This document shows positions 32,601 to 44,821 of a DNA stretch of 64,000 nucleotides, in pieces. The stretch's first letter is position 1. Each line of letters opens with the position of its first letter. The notes under the pieces are model-generated. The model was not told the DNA's origin. It saw only the letters and a list, made by a program, of their open reading frames with translations, and ran no database searches. The position numbers were made by a program, and so were the translations under genes. The DNA is from Strongyloides papillosus (Eukaryota; Nematoda; Chromadorea; Rhabditida; Strongyloididae), in the NCBI GenBank assembly GCA_005656395.1, contig SRSI01000010.1:1612001-1676000 (forward strand). The letters are read 5' to 3'.

Positions 32601-33287
32601 CGGGTTTAGCTGCAGGATTACCGGCACGTCTTATCAAAGTTAATTGCATATTTATCAATTCTTTATCTACTCTACCTTTTTCATCAAATGTTGTTAGTAT
32701 TTTTTCAATTGTCGCAAATGTAATAGGTTTCAAACGAAGTATAGAAGAAAAAGTGTTGTAAAAGACAAATATCTCAGCAAATGAAGGTGTTTCATAGATA
32801 TCTGATACTGTTACAGGATCAGGTTTTATTATATTATCTACTTCATCTTCACCATTTATTGTATCATCGTCAGCATTTGTTGTATCAGGTTGAGAAGTTG
32901 ATTGTTCAGTAGATGATGTTGAAGAAAGTTCTTTCTTAAAATTTCTTTCATCATTTTCGAGATTATTTCTACATTTGAAATCATTATCTTCTTGTTTGAT
33001 AATTTTTTTATTTTCTATTTCCATATCTTCTCCTTCATCTTTTATAATTTTTGTCTTTGTTGCGACATCCTCTAATTTCTCATTTACCTCCTTCTCAATT
33101 ACATTCTCTTCTATTTTATTTGTACTTTCTGTTACTTCCATTGCTTCCTCTTTTAATATATTACTTTCTTTATTTATTATTCCTAAAAAAAATTAATACT
33201 CAATAAACTAATTTTAACCATACCATTTTTAGCTTCAGAATTAATACTTATATCATCCACCTTCACAACATTTCCTTCTTCACTCAT
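29677..33287 (-). CDS. rsf-1: RSF1-like chromatin-remodelling subunit with PHD finger
   Basis: Nuclear histone-binding subunit of an ISWI-type remodeller, about 1189 aa. A short first exon (33224-33287, MSEEGNVVKVDD...) joins exon 2 (29677-33182) across a 41-nt intron. After an acidic N-terminus comes a helical DDT-like block (FAEIFVFYNTFSSILRLKPITFATIEKIL) and a WHIM-type segment (EYSFKPMGFDKDGRRYFGIKD). The PHD finger lies at about 31440-31590 (minus), with the C4-H-C3 order CHVC, CDKC, H-x2-CC, CPDC. The rest is long, low-complexity and alternating acidic/basic, typical of RSF1, and ends in a Gln/Pro-rich tail. Homology to RSF1 is inferred from domain order; BAZ or CECR2-like proteins share some parts but usually carry a bromodomain, which is absent here. 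Confidence 0.78.
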
Positions 33288-36200
33288 ATTTTAAAAGTTT
33301 TTTTTCTACAAACAACAACAATAAAAGTAGAATAAATAAACTTTTTGGCGGGACCTCAATATATAAAAATAGGTGATGTGACAGGAAATTTAAAAAATTA
33401 TAATATTATGATAATCTAAAAAATTATGAACTAATCAAAAGAATATTAATTTCAGAACAACGTTAATATCAAAAATAAAACAAACTTCAAATTTCCAATA
33501 AAATACAACTATTCAAAAAATACTTCTAAACCAATAACTTTCAAGACTTAAGTTATCGGAACATGATTTACAAAACAATAAATAAAAAAAATTATACATT
33601 TTTGGAAAAGTATGTGATCTATCGTCTTTGAAAAAAAAAACGTACACCCTAGAAAAGCACACATAAAGTCAACATAGTATTTTTTAGTACTGGTAGTGTG
33701 CTTATATACGCACTTTTCCAATGCGAATGTAATAACTATTTCAAGTTATCTGTCACTTTTAGTTAAAGGAGAAAAAAAGGGTAATGTAACTCTATGTGCG
33801 TGTGTAAATGCATACATATTTTTATCTATTGTTGTTGAAAAAAGGGACACAAGTCGTAGTTTCGTTGTATGACGGGTGTTGACATAAGAAAAAACGACCG
33901 TTTTTATTAATGGATATTGCGACAAACAATTTTATGTGGTTTTTAGCAAGGATTTACATATTGAAAAATTTGTTTTTATACCTAGCTAATAACTAATACT
34001 TTTTATAAAATCTATCTAAAAAAAGTATACAACGCATAGAAAAATATATGTAGTTAAAAATGATAGAAGTCTCTCTCTCAAAGTCCTATAGCTTGTTATT
34101 TTTATCCAGTTATCAAATTTTGAAACGAACAACAACTAATAATATTGCGTGTATATATTCGTACCTTTCAAAAAAGCGAGAAGAACTTATATTTTTTAAG
34201 TCTATGAAGTCGAAACGTTTATACACATTTTTATTAACCTAATTTTAACTATACAATGGTATATACAATTATAAATATATTTACAACATCAAATCAATAC
34301 AAACTTCTAGTGTTTAACATTTTCTGTAGCGTTGAAAATAAATAGTAAGCAAAAAAACCTTTCTGAATATAATTTTATTCATCTTAACATATTTGTTTTG
34401 TTGATTGATTAAATTGTATGCTTTCAGTAAACAATCTATTAAAATGCATATCAAAAGTAGAAAAAAATATATTCTTTGTCTTTTGATTAATCACATTTAA
34501 CTATCTTTTTTAAAGTACTTATTTTGTTCTAAATAATTAAACGTACTTTAATGATTTGATAAGGTTAACTGTGAATTCACCAATTGTTTCTATAAAGTTT
34601 TACAACACTCTAAAAATCACACTTTGTTATCATATTTCGGGATAAACTAAGCTGCGACTTTATGGAAAATAGTTTTATTGTATATCTAATAATTTTACGT
34701 GTATAAAATAAGTAGTTTTTTTCAACAGCAAAAATAAAACAGTGCTAATATTAGCAAATTAAAAATTAGGAACATAAATAATCAACAATATAAACCCATA
34801 AAAAGCATTTTATACTACATGACAATTTTTATTAAACAACTTCTTGGGTATAATGCTATATTTTAAAAGATATGTACATTAAATTTACATAAAAATAAGA
34901 ACAAAAACTTTTTTATTTTTTTAACTTTTATATTACACTGTAAAGTGCAAGTTTTAAAACATGTACTCAATTAGCTTGCGTTTTCTTTTTTGAATTTTTA
35001 TAAATAAACAAACAAATATTAGAATATAAAAGGAGAAAGTTTAAAAACTGTGTGTTAATTAAATTTTATTTTAATCTTTAAAGTAGATTATAGTTAAAAT
35101 TAACATTATTTATTTTATTTAAGAGAGGGAGAAATTCCTTTTTTCAAGTACGTTATTATAAATTATGAAAATGCTAGAAAATATTTAATTTACTGAGAAA
35201 AAAATAGATAAAAATTTCTTCTAGTTAAAAAGTGGTAATAATTTTATGTATAGTGGTTATTTATTTCCTCACAATATTAAAATGCGACATAATATCTATC
35301 TTTAGTATACAAATCAGTTAAAGAAGCAATTTTTATGCTAACAATTGTGAAAATAAAGATATAAAATTGAAAATTATTATTTTTAAAAAGTATTTATGTT
35401 TTATAAGTTTCCTCTTTGGTTATATTTATAACTAAAGGTTTAATTGAGTCACACTATTTAATTAGAAAGTTAAACAAATCCTGTAAAATAATCTAAAATA
35501 AATTGTTTTGATTTTATTTGGGACAACTAATATCACAATCGTCAAAAAATGATCATCTTAATTTTGTAAAAAAAGATTAATATTAGTTACAAAAATAAAA
35601 CAATAACTCTAAAATTATTTAAAATAATTCAAATCCAAAAATCATAAAATATTTCCGATTGATCTATAAAAATTTTGATAGTGCTACCTGCTAACTTTTT
35701 CCGTGTAGATATCTCCCCAACATCATATAAGTAAAATTAACTTTTGTGAAAATTTTATATTTATATAATGTAATTTAACATAATTAAATTAAGTTAATCG
35801 AATTTCTCCTGATATGCTATCTTTAGAAAAAATTCTAATATTTGGTGTGATCAAATTAGAAAATCATAAAAATAATGTATGATAAACTAGCAAAAAATAT
35901 TATTTTTATTTCCTCTAAAACATTAAAATCATCATTTTATTATTTTACACTCCATTCGTGCTTGAGATTGAAACTTAATCTAATTTATTTGTCCCTCAGT
36001 AAATATATCTACTTCAGGATGTTTTAACGTTTCATATAACATTAAATACGTTTCAGTCACTAACATACACAAAATTTTTATTTATTTTCAAGAAAAACAT
36101 AAAATTTCGACGACTTGGAAGAGATGTTACTTTACTAAAGCTATTTTGATTTTCTTTTCGTGGCGAATCAAACAAAAAATTTGTTGGGCAAGAAATTATT

Positions 36201-38180
36201 CTAAGAAAATATAGTAATGTTTGTGTTTTAACAGTTCGAAAGTATAATTGTAAATTGTTTAAACAATATTAAATCAAAGAAATCAATTCCTTGAATACTC
36301 ATTAAGTTTTGCCTTTTTATAAACTCAACGATGGTAGTCAAACTCTACAACGACCACACTAAATCGTTGGCGTAAATAAATAATCGGAAATAAACAAACT
36401 AACATTAATTAAACCAGATATTACCTAACATAAATTATCATAAAATGTGATACAAACAAGTGTATAACACTTTCCCCAGGAAATAATGAAATTTGCTGTA
36501 TAAGTATATGGCCACAAAAAAACAAAACAATAAATTTAAACACTCGTCTAAATTCACATATTTATTTTTGGTGAAGTGGCGTGTCGCCAAATGCGCGCTT
36601 ATTGTATGTCTCAACCGGAATGTTGATTTGAATATGTTGACCTTTTGCTAAAAAAAATATTAAAAAGCAACGTGCAAGTGAACATAATCTTTTATACCCT
36701 ATGTAGGGAATCCTTTTTGTAGATGTGTGGTCGTTTTTTCCAACAGATTTCATAAGGATTTTATTTATTTATTTTCTAGACATAAATTAAATTATGATTT
36801 TTGTTTGAAAAATTTAGTAATCATCTTACGTTCCATAAAAATAAAAACAGATGTGGTGATTAGATTTGTACACATTTTCAGAAATTAATTTAAATTGTTT
36901 GTGGTAACTTCTTCTGAAAAGAAAACATAGCTAGATAGTTTTGTTTTTAAAACGTTGTTGTCTGTAGGTGACAATCTCTTAGATTCCTAAAAATTTGAGA
37001 CATTGTCACCTATAATTTACAAGTTGATTTTGAGTGAAATATAGCTATACATTCAAGAAGATTCCTGTTTAACACGTGAAATAGAAAAGTAAATTTTCCT
37101 TGATTTTTTAAGAATCGACCTAGTTGAAATTCCTATTTGTAGCAGAAGCAAATGTAAAGAATTTCAATAGGAATTTTTTGATAACTATTTGACTGAGACT
37201 GAAAACTTAGTATTCTATAAGAGTACGAGAAAAGAAAACTAAAATAGCCGGTGATTCCGGCAGATTGAACAATAAAGTTTGTGCAGTGAGGAATTATCAA
37301 TTTGATGGTAAATTTTCTAATAGATTAGAAAATATCTTCAAAGATAATTTTAATTTATTTATTTTAGTGATAAGAAATAAATTTTATCTCTGCAAACATT
37401 TTTCCATCAGTTACGATACAAGACAAAAATGTTTTTCACAATATTTATATTATTTGAGAGGTAAATCCACGCGTCCCGATGTTCTTTATACTTTAAATAA
37501 AAAAGATTTTCGCATTTTAACAGGTACTTAATAGGAAATCTGACTTTTGCAATCTTAAGAGAAAGTTAAAAAACAGTTTTTATGAAAGCTCATACAATTA
37601 TTTGTACCGTGATTCAAGTTTTATAGCACTTTATTATTATTACAAGGTATCAAAAGTTTGATGCATTCATATCAATTAGTCTACAAAAGGAAATTTTTCG
37701 AAATTTGTGAAATGTTTTGTTGGAAAAGTAGTTGTGAGATTTAGTGAAAACTATCGCAATACATAAAATGAAAATATTTTTAACAAATTTAAAAAATTGA
37801 GCCTTCTGTTGGTCATGATAACATTTTAACACACTTGGGATTTGCGATATGCTTTGTAATAACGCATACTCCATCAGAATTTGAACTTAAGGAAACTGAG
37901 AAAATTTTGCAAAAAATTGTTATATTGATGTATTTGGAAGAAAATACGAAATTGCCACTACACTCACTGTATTTGTTGATGAAATAAAGTCATTCTCCTT
38001 AGCATAGTGAATGTCACTTTCAAAATGGACTATCCCTTTATTTATCATAAAGCTGACAGAAATAGAATTATATATTTTTAGCTGTGTATTCGATAATTTA
38101 CTAATTATTTATTTTGTTTCCCTCTAAAACATTTATATTTACAAATTATTCTACCTCATGTAAAATATACAATAAATTTC
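33288..38180. other. Long gene-free AT-rich region
   Basis: About 4.9 kb with no convincing ORF. It separates two minus-strand genes and probably includes the RSF1-like promoter. The only distinct structures are four hairpin-forming inverted repeats between 36577 and 37260, described separately. Short ORFs at 36562-36753, 37265-37531 and 37650-37874 have no recognisable character. Confidence 0.45.
36577..37260. repeat. Cluster of four hairpin-forming inverted repeats
   Basis: TGGCG-TGT-CGCCA at 36577-36589; TAGGTGACAAT (36965-36975) paired with ATTGTCACCTA ending at 37012; AAATTCCTATT (37127-37137) paired with AATAGGAATTT (37166-37176); and GCCGG-TGATT-CCGGC at 37246-37260. The two middle ones have perfect 11-bp arms. 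Such arms are unusual in a plain AT-rich background, particularly the GC-containing ones. They could be remnants of small transposons or structured transcripts; nothing in the sequence decides which. Confidence 0.5.
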
Positions 38181-39464
38181 TTATTTCGAATCTTTTGAAG
38201 TGTTTAAAGACGTCTCTGAAATTTGTGATTCTATGCGTTTCTTTCGTAGTTGCAACATATCAAAGAAAGGATCATTATTAATACTTCTTTGAATGGCATT
38301 TATCCATTGGTGCATATCTTCAGCTGTTGGAGCACACATTCTATATGTTGTATGCTTACCTTCAACCATCCTACCATCAGTTTCAGTTTTGCAAGCTTTA
38401 ATAACTTCCGAGGTACTAGAAAAGATTTCAAAAACATGTTGTTTATTTTTTTCCTCCACAAAGCGTACTTTAACATTCTCTAATGGTATTATCCCTCTAG
38501 GATCAGTTTCACCTTGGTTTTCAAAATAGTATAAACATTTACCACTAAGTATGAACCACCGTTTTTTCCACGTTTTATATGATCCCTTTTTCCATAGAAA
38601 TCCTTTTTTATCAGGATTAATAAACGTATTAATGAGATCGTCTTTTTCATCAGTAGGCATTTTAAATTCTTCGTTTTTAATATTATTATACAAATTTAAT
38701 AGAAATTCTCTTGGTAAATCAGCACCCTCATTAGCGCCTCTACACATATTAATAAATTTATCAGCTGTTAATTTTTCTTTAACGTTAGGATTATATAAAT
38801 TAGTATTTAACATAATAACAGAAAATGACAAAACATAACAAACATCAGCGTGATTGAAAACACCGGGATTTTGATCACAATATCGCTGAGCAAATAATTG
38901 CATCATTCTGTCAATTTTTTGTGATTCTCCTGGTAACATAAAACTCCCCAAAAATTGTCTTAAACTATCAACTAATTCTTTTTTAGTAAAATCGTGTAAT
39001 TTTACAAACTTGTCAAGTACTTCAAGATTAAAATCGTCTCTCTCTCCAAGATACTGCCCAATAGCTGTTTTTGATAAATTTTCACCATTATATAAAAATT
39101 CAGCTACAGCTTCTGGTGTTTTTTCAATAATATGATACTCAAATAGATATTCTAAACCTTTTTTAGGATTATTATTGAATTTTTTTTTACCAATAATAGC
39201 TTGCTTTGTCTTTGTACCAATATCATCATCTTCAATATCAAGTGTATCCATTTGTGCATCTATCTGTTCCATTTCTTCTTTTATCAACTGTAACCAAAAA
39301 CAATAAATATTTATGTTTTTATTTTTGCATTAAGTAAAGAAAAAAACTATGAATCTGTGTAAACAAACCTGTATTTCTTCAAGTAATTTAGCTTTCTTTT
39401 TATGAATAACAGATAGTCGTTGCAACTCTTCTGGAGACAAATCAGCAACATTGAAACCTATCAT
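38181..39464 (-). CDS. grp-1: Cytohesin-type ARF guanine nucleotide exchange factor (Sec7-PH)
   Basis: Activator of ARF GTPases acting at the plasma membrane and endosomes. Exon 1 (39369-39464, starting MIGFNVADLSPEELQRL) and exon 2 (38181-39287) give 400 aa, matching cytohesins in size. An N-terminal coiled coil (residues 10-45) is followed by the Sec7 domain with FLYNGENLSKTAIGQYLGER and FLGSFMLPGESQKIDRMMQ, the latter containing the catalytic glutamate, and HADVCYVLSFSVIMLNTNLYNPNV. The PH domain starts at GFLWKKGSYKTWKKRWFIL, has the PI(3,4,5)P3-type K-x-W-K-x-R-W pattern, and continues YYFENQGETDPRGIIPLENV. A polybasic segment (LRKKR) sits after the domain as in vertebrate cytohesins. 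A TTGCAG acceptor lies two bases before the ATG. Confidence 0.96.
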
Positions 39465-40340
39465 CTCTGCAATATATATATTTAAAAATGTTGAAAAAAT
39501 GATAAAAGTGCAAAATGGTAGTAATAGATATCTACATAAACAAGACGTTTTTAAAGTAAAAAAAAATTACAAAAATATGACAATATATTTTTAAAGTTCA
39601 CCCCTTCCATGATAGTATTTTTTACTATAAAAGATAATTCACTATCTTGTGAGCCAAAATCTAATTATAGTTGTAAATAAAAATATTATTATATATAAAA
39701 TCCTGTTAAAATCGAAAAAAAAAATACTTAACATCACTTAAAGAACTACATTTATTTTTTTACCATATTATATGGATTTAAATTATCTTAAGTAATATAT
39801 ATTTTGGCATCACTTTCTAAAATATATCTAAAAAAAGTGGCTACCCAGTTAAAAAAAAAAGAAAAACAATTATAGAACGCGACATCGATATATGATAAAA
39901 GATAACAATAATACTTTGCTTTTAGATAAATAAAATATACATCAGATAATAATATATTTGTTCAGCCTTTGTACTTTTTTAGAATATCCTTGTTTTGAAA
40001 ATGCAATAAGTAGGATATCCAATGAATTAGAACATATCTTAGAATGGAAAGAATTGATTCTTATAAAGAAAATGGAATTATGAACCTTAAAAATTAAACA
40101 AAAAATGGTCTAGTATAGTCTTCCATTTTTGACCATTTTTAAGTTACTTTAAATATCAGGTACAATTGAAATTACAGGAAAATTGATTAAAACAAGTACC
40201 ATTCTACGGAAATAATGTATTCCATACTCTTAGTTGGAATATCCTTCCAATCTTGTATATAAAGAGACTTTTCCCGCAATTTTCTTATTATTTTAAATTG
40301 TCGGAGAATTGCAGACTTTCTCTATTGTATTTCTTCAACA
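39465..40340. other. Divergent intergenic region
   Basis: AT-rich, between the divergent cytohesin and first RecQ genes. No gene or repeat recognised. GTATATAAAGAG at about 40255-40266 is a TATA-like sequence about 80 bp before the RecQ ATG, a possible core promoter element. Confidence 0.4.
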
Positions 40341-42213
40341 ATGAACAATCTTGATAATTGGCTAGTAAAATCAAATAGAATTCCTCAAGAACCACGAGAT
40401 GTAGAAGTTATCAAAGTTATCGAAACAAACTCTGGGAAAACTTCTAAAAATGGTTCAAAAAAGACTCCAAAAAGAAAAAACGCCACAGTAAATAACAAAT
40501 ACAAAGATGTTGCTGAGAAATATGATAAAGAAATGGATGAAGTTGACAGATTGATCTCTTCGGAAGAGTTTTTTGATATGAATGACAAAGAGAAAGCTGA
40601 ATTTGTGCTTCAAAAGATCTTTGGTCACAAGAATTTTAGAAATAAAGATCAAGAAGAAGCTATCATTAGTGCAATCAAGAGTAAGTTTTTAACTTAATCT
40701 AACTTTAACTCTATTTTTAGGAGATTCGGATATCTACGTCTCGTTTCCAACAGGAGCTGGGAAAAGTCTCTGTTATCAGTTACCTGCATTGTGCAGACCT
40801 GGTGTTACAATAGTATTTTCGCCACTAATTGCTTTAATTCAGGATCAAGTAACTGTATTACAGAAGAAAATGATAAGATCTTGTCCATGGAATTCCACTT
40901 TAACACAAAATGATCGTTCAGAAATAGCAAAAGATCTTTTTTCGGCCTCTCCTAAATATAGAATTGTTTATACAACACCAGAGTCTGCACAAACAGAATT
41001 TTTTCAAAAGATGATGAAAGAATTGACTAGGAAAGGATTGCTCAATTATTTGGTCGTCGATGAAGCCCATTGTATCAGCGAATGGGGGCACGATTTTCGA
41101 CCAAAATATTCTAGATTATCAACATTAAGAGGTATTACTGGTAATGTACCATGGATTGCTCTTACCGCTACAGCTAGTAATGTTGTCGAGACCGATATCA
41201 AAACACACTTGAGGTTTGACAATCCCAAAAACTATAAGACATCTGTATACAGAGATAATTTATACTACGATGTCGTTTCAGAAGGACAACTAAAACGCGA
41301 CGCTTCCACGAATAAGAGTATAGAGGGTGAGAACGATGACAACGTTACAATTGAAAGTGATATGGTTAAGCATATAAAAAAGATAAAACAAAGACTTATT
41401 GAAGAAAATGGAGGTGACTTTAAAGGCTACGGAGGAATTGTTTATTGTAGATCAATAGATTCATGTGAGCAATTGGCAGCTCATTTAGTGTCAAATGATA
41501 TTCTGGCAGCAGCTTATCATTCAAAGTTAAAAAAGGCTGATAAAATTGATGTTCAACAAAAATGGATGAAAAATGAAATTTCTGTAATTTGTGCAACAAT
41601 TGCATTTGGTATGGGTATCGATAAAGCAGATGTACGATTTGTAATTCACTTAGGTGCTCCAGACAACTTAGCTGCATACTACCAAGAAAGTGGAAGAGCT
41701 GGCAGAGATGGGAAAAAAAGTTATTGCAGGATTTATATTTCTGATGACACAATTGAGAGATCTAAATATTTCAAAAATCTTAATTTAAGAAAGATAATGC
41801 TAAGTAAAGCGAGTGAAGAACAAAAAAAGATAAAGGAAGATAATATTCATTATACATTTAGGAAAATGCAAGAATATTGTGAAAATGATGAATGTAGACA
41901 TAAGATGCTGTGTAACTACTTTGGTGAAAATGAAAAAGCACCATGTGGCATTAATTGTGATGTTTGTGTACGTCATAAGAACGAAAAAGAAAATATGAGC
42001 GGAAAGAGAGGCATTAAAAGACCTTCATCAGACAAATCTATTCTGGAACATACCGCGGAGATTGCTAAAAGATTCCACTATTCCCAAGAAATTACGTCAA
42101 ATAGAGGTTTTATAAATCCGATGCTGATGGGGCAAAGATTTCCGAAAGCTTCTTCTTTTACTACAGGAACAGGGAAAGAACTTCATATTCGAAACAACTA
42201 TCAATACCATTAA
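40341..42213 (+). CDS. RecQ-family DNA helicase (RECQL5-like), copy 1, short C-terminus
   Basis: 3'-5' DNA helicase of the RecQ5 type, 610 aa from exons 40341-40680 and 40721-42213. The N-terminal extension is Lys/Ser-rich (residues 1-80). Helicase motif I is [14 protein letters not shown], motif [19 protein letters not shown], motif III LTATAS, motif [22 protein letters not shown] and motif [15 protein letters not shown]. The RecQ zinc-binding module follows with [17 protein letters not shown] and CGINCDVC. After it there are only about 70 unrelated residues, so the KIX/SRI-like tail present in the downstream paralogue is missing. The gene pair probably arose by tandem duplication. Motifs are intact, so it is likely an active helicase rather than a pseudogene. 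Confidence 0.9.
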
Positions 42214-43225
42214 TATATTTACTTATTTTTTCGGGTGTCAAAATTAGTGGAAAAAGGGTATAATGATTTTTATAGATTTTTTATATTTTATAATAACATT
42301 AAATATTGTCACTTTCTTATTTTGTGAAACGAAAACGGGGGTTGAGTCTTCTTCAATTCGTTTCTAAAATTAATTTATACATAGTATTATCCGAAACTAT
42401 TATTTTTTAATTTTCTAACATAAAAATTTCTATAAACGACTAACGATCATTTTTTACTAAGTAAAAATTGCTGTTAATAATTTTCGTTGAATATATAAGA
42501 ATAAAAATTAGCAATATAGTTTTGAGTTCTGAACATTAACTGTTGTAGGCTAGAAGTTTACGTTACCTTATTATACTGTTAAGTATTGCTGCATCCGTCT
42601 TGTCATCACAAGTATGAAATCAATTTTCTTACTGTCGAAGTATATTGTATTGAGATCTTCTAATAATGAAAATGTTGTAGTAAATTGATAGTGTTTGCAA
42701 TTTATTTATTCCAATTAGTTTATATTAAATACATAAAAAAATATCTTTACAAGTTTATTGGTTTTACAGTTGAAAATTTAAAATCACTAGATTTTTGTTA
42801 AAAACATTTGTTTTTTATTATGTTCTCTTCATGTTGATCATTTGACATTTAAAAAATTGATATATTTAAAGAAATCAGTTGAGACTCTTGTCATACAATA
42901 TGTAGCAAAAATTCCATATTTTGAGTTAAAATATTTCTAAAGTATTATTTGTTTGTCATAAAATTAAAAAGAGTGGTGATAATTATGCGGTAATATTAAC
43001 AGAATATCTTGATTTTCATGGTATTATTTATATAATTGAATCAATGCTAATAAAAAATAAAGCACTCTAGAGTATTATGGTATGATTTTGTTAAATATTA
43101 AAATAATATTAATTTAATAGTCTGCAAAAGTGACTAATATCCACTTGTACTTTAATAAATATTTTCCAATCATTTTATTAATTTCGTGCAAATGTAGGTT
43201 TCAATATATACTCTTTTAAGAAAAA
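42214..43225. other. Intergenic sequence between RecQ paralogues
   Basis: No gene seen, AT-rich. It leads into the first copy of the 260-bp direct repeat. Confidence 0.35.
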
Positions 43226-44620
43226 CTAAAAAATCGTATTTTTATCTTGTACATTTATTTTATTGTAGGAACGTTGTTTAAGTTTTATATTTTAACTAAG
43301 TTAAGACTTATGTGTTAAGTTATCTATTTTTAATATAATATTTTTATCATTGTGTCTTAATAATTAAAATGTACTAATTTCTATTATAAGTTACCTATTA
43401 AAGTTGAAAATTTTTTGCAAAATTAAATATTCAATATCATTTTCTAACTAGGATCGTATTTTTAAATTTTACCTCAATTATAATGGGCGGCCCGTCAGCT
43501 CATCACCGGCTATTTTGCTTTTTTCGACATTGGTAAAATGTGTTTTAACAATGAGTATTTTGTATTGTAATGTATCTTAACTGTATTAATCTTATAGTTA
43601 TGGCATATTTTCTTATCTTGTTAACATATTATAACCTTTTGATATATATCATTATGCAATAACATAAAATTTTAAAAATGATACAAACTTTCTAGATGGC
43701 AATTTTTTATGATACAAATATATTAATGTATTATGAATACATTATTAGGAGTAAACATTAATCAGTTGATCATTGATAAAAAATAATTTTGAGTAATAAT
43801 AAAGATAGTAAGCAACAATAACCAGTAATATCAATAAAATTTTTTTTATTTTTATCTTTATGGTATAACTATTATTGAAATTACAAAAATGCAATTGTCT
43901 AGTATATAGAGTTTAAAAATAACCTTTCTGTTAAAATTACTGTAATTATTATCAATTTTTTTTAATTTTACAAACATACAATCATGCCCTAAATAATTAT
44001 TTTCCATTAAACTTGTAAAATTAGTTTTTTAATTACTAGCTTTGGGCATACTTGTAATTTATAAACTTTTGTATTATAAAATCTTTTCATAATACATATA
44101 AATGTTTTTTTACTAGAATTTGAAAAATTAATATTTAAACAGAAAAAAATGAATTTCTTAATTACTATCATTCATAAACAATATTAAATAGGAATAAATG
44201 CTTGTTATCAGTACTTATAATGTAATTTTTATTGTTATCACTATTGTAAATTTAAAATAAGTTATATAAAATATTTCCAGTATAGTAATTTATGTAACTT
44301 TATTAAAATATTCATTAATTATACTTTGTTTACTAATATTTATTTAATGATATCAGTAGTACTAAAAAATCGTCTTTTTATCTTGTACATTTATTTATTG
44401 TAGGAACGTTGTTTAAGTTTTATATTTTAACTAAGTTAAGACTTATGTGTTAAGTTATCTATTTTTAATATAATATTTTTATCATTGTGTCTTACTAATT
44501 AAAATGTATTAATTTCTATTATAAGTTACCTATTAAAGTTGAAAAGTTCTTGCAAAATTAAATATTCAATATCATTTTCTAACTAGGATCGTATTTTTAA
44601 ATTTTACCTCAATTATAATG
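43226..44620. repeat. Near-identical 260-bp direct repeats flanking 876 bp
   Basis: Copy 1 is 43226-43485 and copy 2 is 44362-44620. Both start CTAAAAAATCGT and end CCTCAATTATAATG; I count about six differences including one single-base length change, so they are about 98% identical. Flanking and internal sequence does not match. The internal 876 bp starts with an unusually GC-rich tract (GGGCGGCCCGTCAGCTCATC) and has no ORF. The pattern could be a small terminal-direct-repeat element or a recent local duplication; ends are not the TG...CA of a standard LTR. Copy 2 ends about 200 bp before the second RecQ gene, in its likely promoter. Confidence 0.85.
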
Positions 44621-44628
44621 CCAAGTTT

Positions 44629-44646
44629 ATTTTCCCAATGGGAAAA
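44629..44646. repeat. Short palindrome upstream of RecQ copy 2
   Basis: ATTTTCCCAATGGGAAAATG contains a perfect TTTTCCC-AAT-GGGAAAA inverted repeat, just after the second direct-repeat copy. It may be a protein-binding site or a relic of the event that placed the repeat; nothing more can be said from sequence. Confidence 0.4.
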
Positions 44647-44821
44647 TGAATGCGACACTTGTTCTTATGATTTCTATATTAACTAGCAAACTTATTGTGT
44701 TAGTGTATGAAATATAATAATCCTAGATTGGCAACGAATTCATTTTAATTTTTCCTCATTTTATCTACACTGTGTAAATATTTTATTATTAGTATCTTGA
44801 TTCTCTAGTTAAGGTTAAAAT

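Noticed and set aside
37241..43516. A single large transposon bounded by the inverted 15-mers and carrying a RecQ helicase
   Set aside because: The interval includes a conserved cytohesin gene on the other strand, and the terminal match is only about 15 bases. Separate copies of a small element explain it better.
43226..44620. LTR retrotransposon
   Set aside because: The repeats do not begin TG or end CA, there is no gag/pol coding sequence, and no primer-binding site is recognised.
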